Part shown: one piece after another, positions 1 to 11,838 of the stretch
Position numbering within the stretch: position 1 is the stretch's first letter
Layout of the letters: each line of letters starts with the position of its first letter
DNA from: a bacterium
Lineage (GTDB): Bacteria > Patescibacteriota > Gracilibacteria > Absconditabacterales > Absconditicoccaceae
Direction of reading: 5' to 3'
DNA: 38,134 bases
Assembly (NCBI GenBank): GCA_020631605.1
Contig: JAHDGZ010000010.1
Span: 1-38,134 of the forward strand
The notes under the pieces: generated by a model
The model's input: the letters and a program-made list of their open reading frames with translations, nothing else
Told to the model about the DNA's origin: nothing
Databases searched by the model: none
Position numbers and translations under genes: made by a program

Positions 1-2
1 AT

Positions 3-1397
3 ACAGATCTAGCAAAACTGGGTAGTGGTAAATTGTTTCAAATCATACATAGTGGGATGGAAGCATATTCCTATCTAATTTATGAATGAATCAATCACGT
101 TATTAGTCTACTAGTTAATCTTATTGCGATAGTGCTTATTTTATCGATTGAGAATATCTTTTTTGTTGTTTTCTTTCTGATAGCTGGTTTTGTCTTATAC
201 TTTTCTCAGAAAGTTGCATTTAGAAAATTTGCACAGGCAAGAAATAGAGATAAAGACCTGAATGAATCATACATCAAACAAACTTCTAAAATACTTATGA
301 ACTTTCTCCTACTTAAGATATATAACATCAAGGATAGAGAACTAGATACGCTTCGTCTCATTGGTACAGAAAGAATCAATAATTATACCTATATAAAATT
401 CTGGTTTAATGGTATCGCCAGTATGGCCAACTTCATGTTGATTATACTGCTTATAGTTGCGCTAGGGTATTTTGGTAAGCAAGTTCTCGTTTGAAATTTT
501 GAACTGGATACATTCTTCTTTATCTTTTTACTTATCGCTTTTGCTCGTAGTCAATTCTATCGTTTTGGGATATTCGTCGCTGAATTGGCAGAAAAATTGA
601 CCTCACTCCATAGATTTGATCAACTAGTATGAGATGCACTGGTCTATCAAGACACAACAAACATGCTTGACCAAGCTGATAAAGATGCACAGTCGTTTCT
701 CTATCCTATAACATTCAATAGTATCCACTTTGCTTATGAAAATACTGATCCTGACCACACATCTGACTATCTCTTTGAAGATTTCAATCTCACATTAAGG
801 CCACTCGAAAGTGTGGCGATTGTCTGAAGAAGCTGAAGTTGAAAATCAACGCTCTTCAAAATGTTAACAAAAATGGTTATACCTCTTGAGGGAGATATAC
901 GCATATGAGGCATAGATCTCTCTAGTATAAACTATACATCAATATTTAGGCGTGTATGATACTTTTATCAAGAACCCCTTGTCTTTGATGGCTCTGTAAG
1001 AGAAAATCTGACATTGGATCAATCTGTCGATGACCTCTATCTGCTTTCTGTGCTAGAAAAAGTATGACTGACAAACCTCACCTTAGATACTATTGTCTGA
1101 GAGCGTGGTATACTCCTCTCTTGAGGAGAAAAACAGAGATTAGCTTTGGCAAGAGTTTTTGTTTTTGATTATGATTTGATCTTATTGGACGAACCCACTT
1201 CCAACCTTGATCTTCAATTAGAAAAAGATATCTTAGCCCATATCTTTGAGCACTGCAAAAACAAGACACTTGTTGTCATATCTCATCGTCCTTTTGTACT
1301 AGAATTTGTCGATCGTGTGCTTGTGATGCACAAATGAGATATACAAGCAGATTGAACGCTTTCTGATGTAAAAGATAAGATTATTTGATTAACCTAA
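3..1397 (+). CDS. ABC transporter, fused membrane + ATP-binding domains (5' partial)
   Basis: Open from window start in one frame if TGA=Gly; Walker A SVAIVGRSGSGKSTLFKML and signature LSGGEKQRLALAR contain TGA at Gly positions; Walker B LILLDEPTSNLD; ends TAA. Confidence 0.93.
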
Positions 1398-1416
1398 TTT
1401 ATATACCATTCCACAT

Positions 1417-2085
1417 ATGTCGAAAGAATTTGTTAATACCTATGCCATCAATGAAAACGAGAGAATGCTCCACCCCATGGAGAGAACAGAATATTATGAT
1501 GGAATATTGAAAGCACATGAGGAATGAAAAGAACCCAATAGATCAGTAGAAGTAATACAGGTTATACTCTTCAACCTAGAAGGCGAAATGATAGTCCAAA
1601 AGAGAGCATCTGAGAAAAAACATAATGCTAATCTCTTAGACAAATCTATCGGTTGACACATCCGTGTCTGAGATACACCGGACCACTCTGTTATGTTAGA
1701 AACTGTACAGGAGCTTGAAGTTCCGTCCTTTGTTGTACACTGACGCAATGAGTTTTTGGATAAACTTTACGTACTGAAAAATTATCTACACACAGTATGA
1801 CTTATTAGATATGTAGATTGCAATACACATATGTTTACCCAACTGTTTGATGTATGAGCAGTCAAAGTACCCAAAAAATTCCACCTTTATTTTGGCGTCT
1901 ATGGGTGAAGCACGAGAACTATAGACAAAGAAGCTAAGGGGATTCTCAGGTACTCTATGGAAGAAATACGTGCAGAAATTTCAAAATACCCCGACCTCTA
2001 CACGAATGACTTTGCCTATTTCTTAGAGACTTATTGAGATGAAATGGACTTATTCATCAATGATATTATCAAGTTTCAACAATAA
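1417..2085 (+). CDS. Nudix-like hydrolase (paralog 1, 222 aa)
   Basis: Continuous with TGA=Gly; SIGGHIRVGDTPDHSVMLETVQELEVP resembles a degenerate Nudix box; ends TAA. Confidence 0.8.
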
Positions 2086-2106
2086 TTTTATTAAATAATT
2101 GCATGC

Positions 2107-2775
2107 ATGTCAGAGCAAATAGTAGCATGGTTTTTGGGAAATAAGCATAAATGATCTGTCTCCTATGATAGAAAAAAATTCTATGAAGAGCAGACTACAC
2201 AGTTCAAAGAAGATTGAACGTCTACTATGGCTGTGAGTATAGTTGATATACTCTTATTCAACGAAACAGGTGAGCTGATTATTCAAAAAAGAGCCAAACA
2301 CAAAAATCATAACCCATGACTTATGGATAAGACTGTATGAGGGCATGTCCAATATGGTGATCCGATCGATTATACCGTTATGGTTGAAACTGTAGAAGAG
2401 CTACAATGTCCGAGCATTGTGGTAAAGGAAGATGAAGATTTTGAACAAAGACTTCACTTGCTGAAAGACTACACAAAAACCCTGGCAGTGATCAGTCATG
2501 TAGATACAGACACAGTTCCTATGAAAAAAGAACTTGCAGGGGAAACCATAACAATTGCAAATAAGGTATACCTGTATTTTGGTGTCTATGGTGGAAGACT
2601 CAAAAATGTTGATAGAGAGGCTATGTGAATTCTCTACTATGATCTAGAAGATCTCAAAGAAGAAATTGCTCAGTATCCAGATATGTTTACCTATGATTTG
2701 AGATACTTTGTTGAGCACTATGAATCAGATATAACCTCATTCATCGAACTAATAAAAAGAACTTTATCATCTTAG
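2107..2775 (+). CDS. Nudix-like hydrolase (paralog 2, 222 aa)
   Basis: Same length and architecture as the preceding gene; TVGGHVQYGDPIDYTVMVETVEELQCP; ends TAG. Confidence 0.8.
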
Positions 2776-2784
2776 CAGTATACT

Positions 2785-4008
2785 ATGAACTATAGCAAAC
2801 ATACTATTGATTGACTACATTGTCTTCTTGTAGATCTACCTGCATCTAACAGTGTTACTATTGAGATAATGGTAAAAGCATGAAGTATTTATGAAAATAA
2901 AAAAACCAGCGGACTAAGTCACTTCTTAGAACATATGTTTTTCAAGTGATGAAAAAAATATACAACAGCAGCAGATGTGATGATGGAAGTAGAGCGTTTT
3001 TGATGAGACTTCAATGCATATACATCTGATGAATACGCTGGTTATTATGTCAAATGTCCTCCGAAGCATCTCTCTACTGCTATTGATGTCCTATGAGATA
3101 TGATGGTCTATGCACGTTTTCCTGCAAAAGAAGTTGAAAAAGAGAAGGGGGTAGTCCTTCAAGAAATTGCCATGTACGAAGATGATCCACAAAGACAAGT
3201 CATGACTAAATGGAGAGAATGGTATTATGGAGATACTAGCTACTGACGACCAGTAATTTGAACCAAAGAAAACGTCCAATCATTTACTCAAGAGGACCTA
3301 TTTGAACATAAAAATAGTCTCTATACCAAAGATAATTTAGTCATTGTTGTTTCTGGAAATATACCAGATAAAAAGTTACTTATCAATCAATTAGGGGAAG
3401 TTTTTTCTGAATTGCCACACAACAAAACACTGAAAAAACCTCCATATACACAACACTATCCTCAAGAGAAAGAATCATTTTTTACGAAAGATACGCAGCA
3501 AAGTCATCTAGTAATGTCGGCTCCATGATTTACAAGTAATGATCCTAGAAAATATGCCGCAAATATATTAGGTCTCATCTTTGCTGGAAATTTCTCCTCT
3601 AGATTGTTCCAAGAAGTAAGAGAAAAAGAAGGACTGTGTTATTATATCTGATGAGGACATAGCTCTGATACTTTTGATGGTTGTTTCTATTTCCGTGCAT
3701 GAATGGACAAGGATAGATTTGATTTTGCTAAGAACAGAATCTATGAAGAAGCTGATCGTATAGCACAATGAGATATATCACAAAAGGAGTTTGATAATGC
3801 ATTGGGGTATAAAATTTGATGATTACAAATGTGACTAGAGACTACCGATGGAATCGCTAGTTTCATCTGATCACAAGAATTGCTCTACGGAAAGATTGAG
3901 ACTCTTGAAGAAAAAATTGCTCACTATGAAAAGCTAACATTGGTTGACGTCAACTGATTGGCTCATATGTTGCGTTCAGAACTACTGTATTCATATTGGA
4001 TTGCATAA
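2785..4008 (+). CDS. M16 family zinc metallopeptidase
   Basis: GLSHFLEHMFFKGGKKYTTAADVMMEVERFGGDFNAYTSDEYAGYYVK: HxxEH inverted zinc motif typical of M16; several in-frame TGA; ends TAA. Confidence 0.92.
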
Positions 4009-4020
4009 TTTTTTTGACGT

Positions 4021-4055
4021 TTTTTTTGCTAGAAGGCTTACCTCCTAGCAAAAAA
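4021..4055. terminator. Bidirectional intrinsic terminator between convergent genes
   Basis: TTTTTTTGCTAGAAGGCTTACCTCCTAGCAAAAAA: GCTAG/CTAGC stem plus inner AGG/CCT, T-tract on both strands. Confidence 0.8.
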
Positions 4056-4093
4056 TAATAGTTACATATTTGATTTTAATGCTTTCTATTCAG

Positions 4094-4726
4094 CTATTCA
4101 TCTGAGTCTTTAATGAAGGCTTCACCATTGATAAGGTGCTCAATCTCCGTTATTCTGAAGACATTCAGGTAGAACCTCTTTTTACTCTTGCCAACTATTC
4201 CTGCAGCAATAAGTATGCTTAGATGCTTTTCAATAACTAGCTTGGAAGGTCTACGCTTAGACTCTCCAACTGGCAAGCTCATTGACTTCTTGTAAAGCTG
4301 ATTAAGGCTCAGATCGACCTCTTCGACACTTGGTAACAGTTCATACACGATTCTTTGGGCAACTTTATTGTTCAATGCCATAATTGCTTTACGTTCTTCC
4401 TTGAATCTAAGCATCAAATTAAACTTTTCCTGATAATCAGCTGTCAACTGATAAGAGTTCTTGTTTTTTTCAATAACTTGATTTGCCCAGAAGACTGACA
4501 ATGCTGTTCTGATTCGAATCTCTTTCGGGAAGACATTTTCATAGATAGCTAATAATGAACGTTTGCCTCCCTTAAGGAACTCTAGCAAATCATTCGATAC
4601 ATCACTATCCAAAAAGTTTACTATTAGAATTCCATCTCTGATATTCTTTGTAAACTTGTGAGCGGTTCTTCCTCCCTTAGTTAAAACAACTGTTTCGTTT
4701 TTCTTGTTTCTCATAGTATAATACAC
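4094..4726 (-). CDS. Hypothetical protein, possible winged-helix regulator (210 aa)
   Basis: Full ORF without any TGA; C-terminal segment (VDLSLNQLYKKS...SKLVIEKHLSILIAAGIVGKSKKRFYLNV) looks wHTH-like; ends TAG. Confidence 0.75.
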   Translation of the reverse strand: MYYTMRNKKNETVVLTKGGRTAHKFTKNIRDGILIVNFLDSDVSNDLLEFLKGGKRSLLAIYENVFPKEIRIRTALSVFWANQVIEKNKNSYQLTADYQEKFNLMLRFKEERKAIMALNNKVAQRIVYELLPSVEEVDLSLNQLYKKSMSLPVGESKRRPSKLVIEKHLSILIAAGIVGKSKKRFYLNVFRITEIEHLINGEAFIKDSDE

Positions 4727-4761
4727 CTAATATCGGTGCGCCATTTTTTGTTTTGTGGATG

Positions 4762-4779
4762 CATAAGTATTCACTTATG
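4762..4779. promoter_or_regulatory. Inverted repeat CATAAGT-ATTC-ACTTATG upstream of the 4094..4726 gene
   Basis: Perfect 7-bp arms, 4-bp loop in the intergenic region. Confidence 0.45.
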
Positions 4780-4821
4780 GATTGCCACTTGCTGCTTTTG
4801 CAACCAAACCCCTGGACTGGA

Positions 4822-4836
4822 TCATACTAAGTATGA
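4822..4836. promoter_or_regulatory. Palindrome TCATACT-A-AGTATGA
   Basis: Perfect 7-bp arms around a single base, same intergenic region. Confidence 0.45.
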
Positions 4837-4933
4837 AGCAGCTTAATTTCACCCGGTTCTGTTAGTAATAATTATGTTTTCGATCTGTTAATACAAAAAG
4901 TATGTAACAATGCAAGCAATAGTTGACATTTCA

Positions 4934-6481
4934 CTATTTTAGTGTGATGTTGATATACTGTTCTATATCTGCTCTATAAGCTAGTAATGTATCTTTCAGA
5001 TCTTCATAAGATGCATCATTCTTCTTAAGTGTCTTTAGCTCATTGTAGGTTGTTGTTATGCCAACCATGTCATCAAAGTGAGCTTGTAGCTCGCTCAGTT
5101 CTAATGCGAACTCAGAATCAAAAGCTATATGATCTTGTCGTTCGTATGTTTGGGCATGTAGTTGTTGTAGAGCAATCAGCGTTTTGAGATGTATATTACT
5201 CAGCTTTTTTGCCTTAACTAATTGGTGTAAATAACCTTTTCGAGGCTGACTAATTGTCTTTCCTGGTAATTTATTCTCTTTATATAATTGAATGATTCTG
5301 TTCTGCCAAGTATTTGCATCAGATCCTTTTTTCTCGTGCTCTAGGAGTGAGGTTCGTAATCTATGCATGCCATCTTTGGATCTTTCTAGTCTTTGTTCCA
5401 TCCCATTTTTCTGGAGATCAATAGTAACAAACATATGTGATAGCTCTGCTACTCTTCTTGAGACATCGTTTGATGCACCATAAAGACTTTGGTAGAGCCT
5501 ACCATTGGGAACTACCCACTTGTACAATGCACGAACTGCTGCTCTAGCGGCCTCGTAATTTTTCTTAGTAGATAGGTCTTGCTGGATTATAGCTAGCTTC
5601 TCTTGTATCTCTCAAGCGATCTCTTCATCAATTCATTCTCATTTTTTCTTTCTCATGATTTCTGCATTGATATCTGCCATTACTTTTTGAACAGCCTTGG
5701 CTACTCAGTTATAGAAACTTACTCATTGCTGCGCCTTCTCAGAGATAAATTTCTGTGCTCTGATGGCAGCAAACTCATCACCATGGGAATTAAGTATATG
5801 ATTCAGCTCGAACTTCCTCTTCTCTGCTTGTGTTGGATTTACAAACTTCATCAGCTTCTTGTTGGTTCTTCTACTCAGTACAGTTCACTCAGTAGTATAA
5901 AGAATCCTTGTTGTTCTTCTGTATTTATCATCCAAATAGAGTAGCGGTTCACTATCTACAAATAACTGTTTGACTCCTATAGGTCAATCTTCAGCAAGTA
6001 TGCTATGTTTGGTCCGAAATCACTGTGGTATCTTTTTGAAATCAATTTTTGTTCATAAAACCAATTCTTTGGTTAACTTATCACTTCAATCTTCCGATAG
6101 TTGTGTTGATAATTCTTCTATGATTGTATAATAATCCTGATATGAAGAAAAAACCTTCAGCATAGTGATATACTTACTATCTTGTGCCTTGCTCAGTTGA
6201 ATTCATCTTCATTCAGGTGTTCCTTCTAGTTTTTTTACTTTGGGTAAGATACGTTCAAAGTCTCTATCCTGCTCTTCTAGCCAAAGTTTTCTTATCTTCT
6301 CATTGAGGGCGTTTGTTAAATCTGTCTTGAGTCACGTGGTATCGTATCATAGATTTTGCAAATTCTGAAGAAGTTCAGTATCTTTCTTTCGTGCACGACC
6401 AGCTTCCTTTAATCTACTTTTTAGCACAATATGATTCTTTAATTCGCCCATCAGAAAACAATGAATAAATCCTTTATTCAT
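4934..6481 (-). CDS. Hypothetical protein, helical/charged (about 515 aa)
   Basis: Continuous frame with about 14 TGA in the N-terminal part; ends TAG. Start may be the ATG at 6481 or at 6451. Confidence 0.8.
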
Positions 6482-6509
6482 AATTTACACATATTTCACT
6501 TTATGTCAA

Positions 6510-7427
6510 CTAGTGATCAAGTATCGTAGTGTCCTTTCACTGAAACAATCAATCAGATCAACCTCACTTCAATCCCTTGGTCTGCGCTCGCTCTTTGACG
6601 CTAAAGCTATCAGATCCAGACACTAATGCAAATTGTCATTCTGCAGACCTCAATAATAAGCTTTGATTCACAAAATGTTTCTTTGCTTCTCCTACTATTT
6701 GTTTGAAACCAATTGATAATAGTGCAGAAGGAATTTCTATGACATGATCGAATGCATCATTGCTCGTACCTCATAGTGCTTCTAGTTCTGTACTAAGAAG
6801 TTTTACTTGTAATGATTCTATGGATTCTTGCATAGACTTATGCTCCTTGAGTATTTTCTCTATCTTCTTGTCTAACTGAGCTACTGGTACATCCAACAAG
6901 TTTGCATAACTAGCTAGCTTGTCTGTTATTTTTTGCATCTCGTTTGTTACTCATGGTCATGTGACAGCTACAATCCTTTTAGTTCATGCAGCTACAGCTT
7001 CTTGTTGAACAATCTTGAAAGCACCTATGTGACTTGTGTTTGATACATGTGTCCCACCACATAATTCGATTGATACCAATGATCATTCTCATCACTCTAC
7101 TGTTACAACACGTACTGTATCTGCATACTTTTCCTCAAAAAATGCCTTAGCTCATAGTGCGATTGCTTCGTCATACGAGTGTTCCTTTACATGGACTGGA
7201 AATCATCACTTAATCAGTCAGTTGATAGACTCTTCTATTGCTTTGATTTCATCAACCGACAATGCCCTATCTGAAACGAAATCAAATCTAGTATAGTCCT
7301 CCTCCACCAATGATCATGCTTGTTTGGTCATAGGGAAAATTTTCTCTAGCTCCGCATGCAAAAGATGAGTTGCTGTGTGCGCACGCATTTTTGCGTGTCT
7401 CTGAGATGATTGTACAAGAAGTTTCAT
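6510..7427 (-). CDS. Alanyl-tRNA synthetase C-terminal-like / AlaX-type editing protein with DHHA1 (305 aa)
   Basis: [73 protein letters not shown] and C-terminal GLKGGGSDGLFQGKD; TGA at Gly; ends TAG. Confidence 0.9.
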
Positions 7428-7463
7428 GTTGTATACTAGAAGAAAGATAAGGTAAGATTGTAA

Positions 7464-7691
7464 CTACTGCCAGAACTCTTCTAAACTTCATGTGAAGTCT
7501 TCTACTTCTTCTACAGGTAATACCTGATCGATCACTTCTTGTTCAAGTGCGTCGTCTTGTGATCTATATTCGTTATATCATTCTGGTGTTGGTTGAGAAA
7601 GATAGAGAACAACAATTCCTCCTGTTGCCAGTAAAAATATTACTATGATGAATATAGTGAGTATCTTCATTGTGGTTTTCTTTGCTGACAT
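7464..7691 (-). CDS. Small membrane-anchored protein (75 aa)
   Basis: MSAKKTTMKILTIFIIVIFLLATGGIVVLYLSQPTPEGYNEYRS...; one TM helix; ends TAG. Confidence 0.7.
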
Positions 7692-7722
7692 AGTGTATGT
7701 TTAAGAGAATACGTAAAATTAG

Positions 7723-8592
7723 TTATTTGTACTGAATCAGTTTTTTCTTTGCAACACGATTTTCCGGATCATGTTGTAGTATTTCAAAAAAGTACTTTTT
7801 AGCTTTGACTTTATCTCAATGAGCTTCATACAACATAGCTGCAGCAGTCAAATACTCTACGTTGCTTGGTCTTAGTTTAAGTATCTTCTCAACGAGAAAG
7901 ATCGCATCATCGATACTATTAGTGTTATATTTGATGTCTACCAGAGAGTAGAGGTATTTTGGATTGTCTTTACTTCTTTTGACAGCTTTTTCTATCATAA
8001 TCTCAGCTGTTTGAACATCTCACTGTGCCAAGTATATTTCTCACATCTGTCGAAGTGCTTTGTGGTTGTCTTTATCTTGATCAAGGATTCTCTTTAGGAG
8101 TGATAGCGCCTTCTTGTGTTCACCAGTTTGAAAATAGTGATCTGTCAGCATTGAAAGAAATCCCATATCTTGTGGCGCTAACGACAATCACTCTACTAGT
8201 TTTCTTTCATGACTAGCTGGGTCTCTATCCACTAAACGTTTAGCTTCCGTCATTAGTTGATCAAGTTTTTCCTGATCTTCATGTCTCTTGCTTTCAGACT
8301 TTTCTTTTGCAGGCTGTGACTCTTCTGATGTAGTCTCTGCTTTGGCAAGCTCAAATGGATCAACACTTTCTATTTTTACTTCCTCTTTCTCTACTGGTTT
8401 TTGTAGATCACTCGTTGTATCGATGGTTGGAGAAGGTGTTTCTCATGTTGTGCTTTTTTGAACGAAAGATACTGCCTTCTTCTTTTTCTTCATTAATTCG
8501 TTAAGTGCTTTTTGTATAAGAATAGAAAGGGGAATAATAAACAATACTCCAGTCACTACTATCCATACCCATAACTCAGTTCATAATCTCAT
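7723..8592 (-). CDS. TPR-repeat protein with N-terminal TM helix (289 aa)
   Basis: MRLGTELWVWIVVTGVLFIIPLSIL...; repeated helix pairs with KYLYSLVDIKYNTNSIDDAIFLVEKILKLRPSNVEYLTAAAMLYEAHGD; ends TAA. Confidence 0.82.
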
Positions 8593-8625
8593 CTTGTTTT
8601 TCCAATTGCATAAAAAGTAGAATTA

Positions 8626-9585
8626 TTACTTTTTTATTTCTTTTTTGTTTGGCACTGGTTTTTTCATTGGACCTTTTGTTGGTGTTTTGGCTGATCTTTT
8701 ATCGTGTCTACGTGGTCTTCCGTGATTCCTTTTTCTTGCTTGTTCAATCTTTGCTTTGTCTTCTTTGCTCCAGACTATATCGTCAAGTGCCAATCTAAAT
8801 CTTCATCACTCCTCTGTTCTAATTACTACTTCTCTAGTATTTACATTAAATGATGTCATCACTCAGCATACATCGCATGATGGACACTCAACTTTTTGTC
8901 CTTTTGCTGGGAAGTTTTTTGTCTCTGCAATATAATCTGCAACTTCGTAGATAACACTACATTTTAATTTACCACAACGTCACTTTAATCTTTCTATATC
9001 TCTTCATTCTAGTTGCTGTATCAATACTGCTTCTATGTCTACTGAAGGTAGCGGTCTTGTACTCTTGCAACAAAGGTTTTTACCATTACATCATACAATA
9101 TCATCAGTTGCATGTGAAAGTTTGATCATGTCCCTTGCTCCGATCTGGAAAAAAAAGACAGCTGAATCTACTTTTTGCTGAAATTTTTGCACAAAATCTC
9201 AAAACTGATACCTCTCTTCACTATGGAAGTAAAAATACATTTGACGTGAAAAAATTTGATACCTAGATGTGACTGGTATTGCTCACTTGAATTTTTCTCT
9301 AAATTCTTTTTTGAATAATGGAAAATGCTTGCGAACCTCTATTTGCTTTTCATCAAAGAATTCTTTTTCTTTAAACTCTAATGGTCTTACAAATTTTGCT
9401 AGCATATCCGTTTCTACTGTATGTCCTGTATATGTTCCTGTCGACATTTTCTTTCTTCCTTTTTCTTCATATTCATAGACAAACTTAGTTCATGCTTTCT
9501 TTTCAGCAAGAATTTCATCTGGAACATTATCCAATTTGAAGTATTTATTTATATATCGATCTAGTACATAGACGGTATTTGACAT
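8626..9585 (-). CDS. PSP1 / RicT (YaaT)-like protein (319 aa)
   Basis: VDSAVFFFQIGARDMIKLSHATDDIVGCNGKNLCCKSTRPLPSVDIEAVLIQQLEGRDIERLKGRCGKLKCSVIYEVADY matches PSP1-type cysteine-containing core; Lys-rich tail; ends TAA. Confidence 0.8.
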
Positions 9586-9676
9586 AATGTCGGTAGATGT
9601 AAGGATAATTTACATTACTGTAGAGATTGTGTACTTATTAGCAATCATAAATAGTGTTAACAGCATTAGTATTACT

Positions 9677-11722
9677 CTATGATTTGGCAATCTTTTTTGA
9701 CTTCATTTTCTTTTTTGTTTTTGCTGCAGTTTTCTTGTCAGTTTTTTTCTTTTTGGCCATCTCCTTATCATAATCTGCTATCATCTTGTCAGCATTGCTA
9801 ACATCTGTCATCAAAAGCTCAAACTCGTCTTTTGTGAGGTATTCTTTCTTTAATAAAACCTTTGCCATCATCTCTATATCTGATTTTCTTTTTGTGAGAA
9901 TTTTCTTTGCTTTCTCGTATGCATCTTCGAGGTATCACTTAATTTTCTTGTCGATCAACTCTGCTGTCTTCTCCGAGTATGGTCTATACATTTCATAACC
10001 TGTTCATTCAGCGTTTTGATACATGACCGGTCATAGATCCTCATCCATTCCATATTTGACCACTAGATCTGAGATCATTTTGGTAGCTCTTTGGAAATCA
10101 TTTGAAGCTCCCGTTGTAATCTCTTCACGTCCAAAGAATATTTCTTCCGCTGCACGTCCACCCAACAGAGTGACTGCATCATCTAGGAATTTAGCTTTTG
10201 AGTGAAGGTATACATCTTCTTCAGGCATCATCCATGTAACACCCAATGCTTGACCACGTGACACTATAGATATCTTTTCCACTGGATCAGCGTTTGGTAA
10301 TTCATGTGCAGTAACAGCATGTCACAACTCATGATAAGTAACAATATTTCTTTCCTTTTCCTTAAGAGATTTAATCTTCTTTTCTGGTCACATTACTAGT
10401 TTTTCTAATGCATATTCGAAGTCGTCATTTGTGAGTTCGTTTCTATCATCTTTTGCTACCTTCAATGCTGCTTCATTTACTATGTTTTCTATATCTGCTC
10501 ACACAAAACCACTTGTTCTCTTTGCGATAGAATCAATAACGACATCTTTTGCTACTTTCTTTTTACTTAGATAGTATTCAAAAATCAGCTTTCTCTCTTC
10601 TAATGTTGGTCTTCCAACATATACCTTACGATCAAACCTTCCTGCACGCAAAAGTGCTTTGTCTAAAGTATCCGGTCTGTTGGTTGCCGCCATCACTACG
10701 ATATTGGTATTACGATCAAAACCATCCATTTCTGTTAGTATCTGATTGAGCGTTTGCTCCTGTTCCTGATGTCCTCATGTGTGTCAACCACCTCTCTTTT
10801 TTCCAATCGCATCTATCTCATCAATAAAGATGATTGCCTTACCTGCTGTTTTTGCCTTACCGAATAGTTGTCTTACCTTGGATGCTCACATTCCTACAAG
10901 CATTTCCATAAACTCTGAACCTGATGCAGAGAAAAACGCTACATTGGCTTCACCTGCAACAGCTCTAGCTAAGAGTGTCTTACCTGATCATGGTTCTCCA
11001 TAGAGCAGTACTCACTTTGGTGGTCTTGCTCATACCTTGTGATATTTATCGGGGTTTTTAAGAAAATCTATTATCTCTACGAGTTCTTCTTTCACTTCAT
11101 CCATACCAGCTATATCAGAAAATTTTGTATCACTGTCAGATTTTGTGTTAAGCTTACCAGCACTCATCCCAAATGGCATCCCTCATCATTTGGGCCCTAA
11201 GAATCTGAAGAGTAGCACAAACAGTCAGACAAAGAGAAGCAATGGCAACAATTGATCTACAAAAAAAGCTACCAACCCATTTCTCTCTGTGTAACGTACT
11301 ATCACTTCTGTCGGTCATGTAGGATCTATTCCCAAATCTGTTAGAGATGTTTCTTTTGATTTTTTGGCAAGAAACATATTGAACACTGGGTCTGTGCTTT
11401 TGGAAAGTGTCCATGGAGGAAGGTTAAGATCATTAACAATCTTATCTGTTTTCTGGTATCACTTGAGTTGAATTTCGTCCTCTAGCTCAACTCTCGCAAA
11501 TCACCCTGATGCATATTGCGTGAGAAAATCATTAAGATTCAACTCTACCTGCTCATCTACAATATATGATTGCAGCTGAGTGTTTTCAGTCTCATCTTGT
11601 CAGAGTCAGCTAAAGAATCGCCATACAGCTAATGCGATAGCTACAATAATCACATATCAAAGATTCAGTTTGAATACTTTCATGCCCTTTGGTAAGTTTC
11701 CCGTTGGAATTTTATTTTTCAT
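9677..11722 (-). CDS. ftsH: ATP-dependent zinc metalloprotease FtsH (681 aa)
   Basis: [64 protein letters not shown] (HExxH with TGA-encoded Gly); two TM segments; ends TAG. Confidence 0.97.
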
Positions 11723-11838
11723 GCAAAAATATGTCTACAATAAAACCTTATTAGCCTAGCAATAGCACCAAAGATTGCAAGGTGATAATGCAGTTTTGGG
11801 GTGACAAAAAATCATCTATGAGTAAGCTGTTTTCCGAT

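Noticed and set aside
1494-1748. Minus-strand 84-aa ORF
   Set aside because: Antisense to the first Nudix-like gene.
7288-7491. Minus-strand 67-aa ORF (MKFRRVLAVV...)
   Set aside because: Overlaps the AlaS-like gene in a different frame; the motif-bearing frame is [11 protein letters not shown].
11154-11414. Minus-strand 86-aa ORF ([10 protein letters not shown]...)
   Set aside because: It is an alternative frame inside ftsH (the N-terminal TM/periplasmic part in the true frame).
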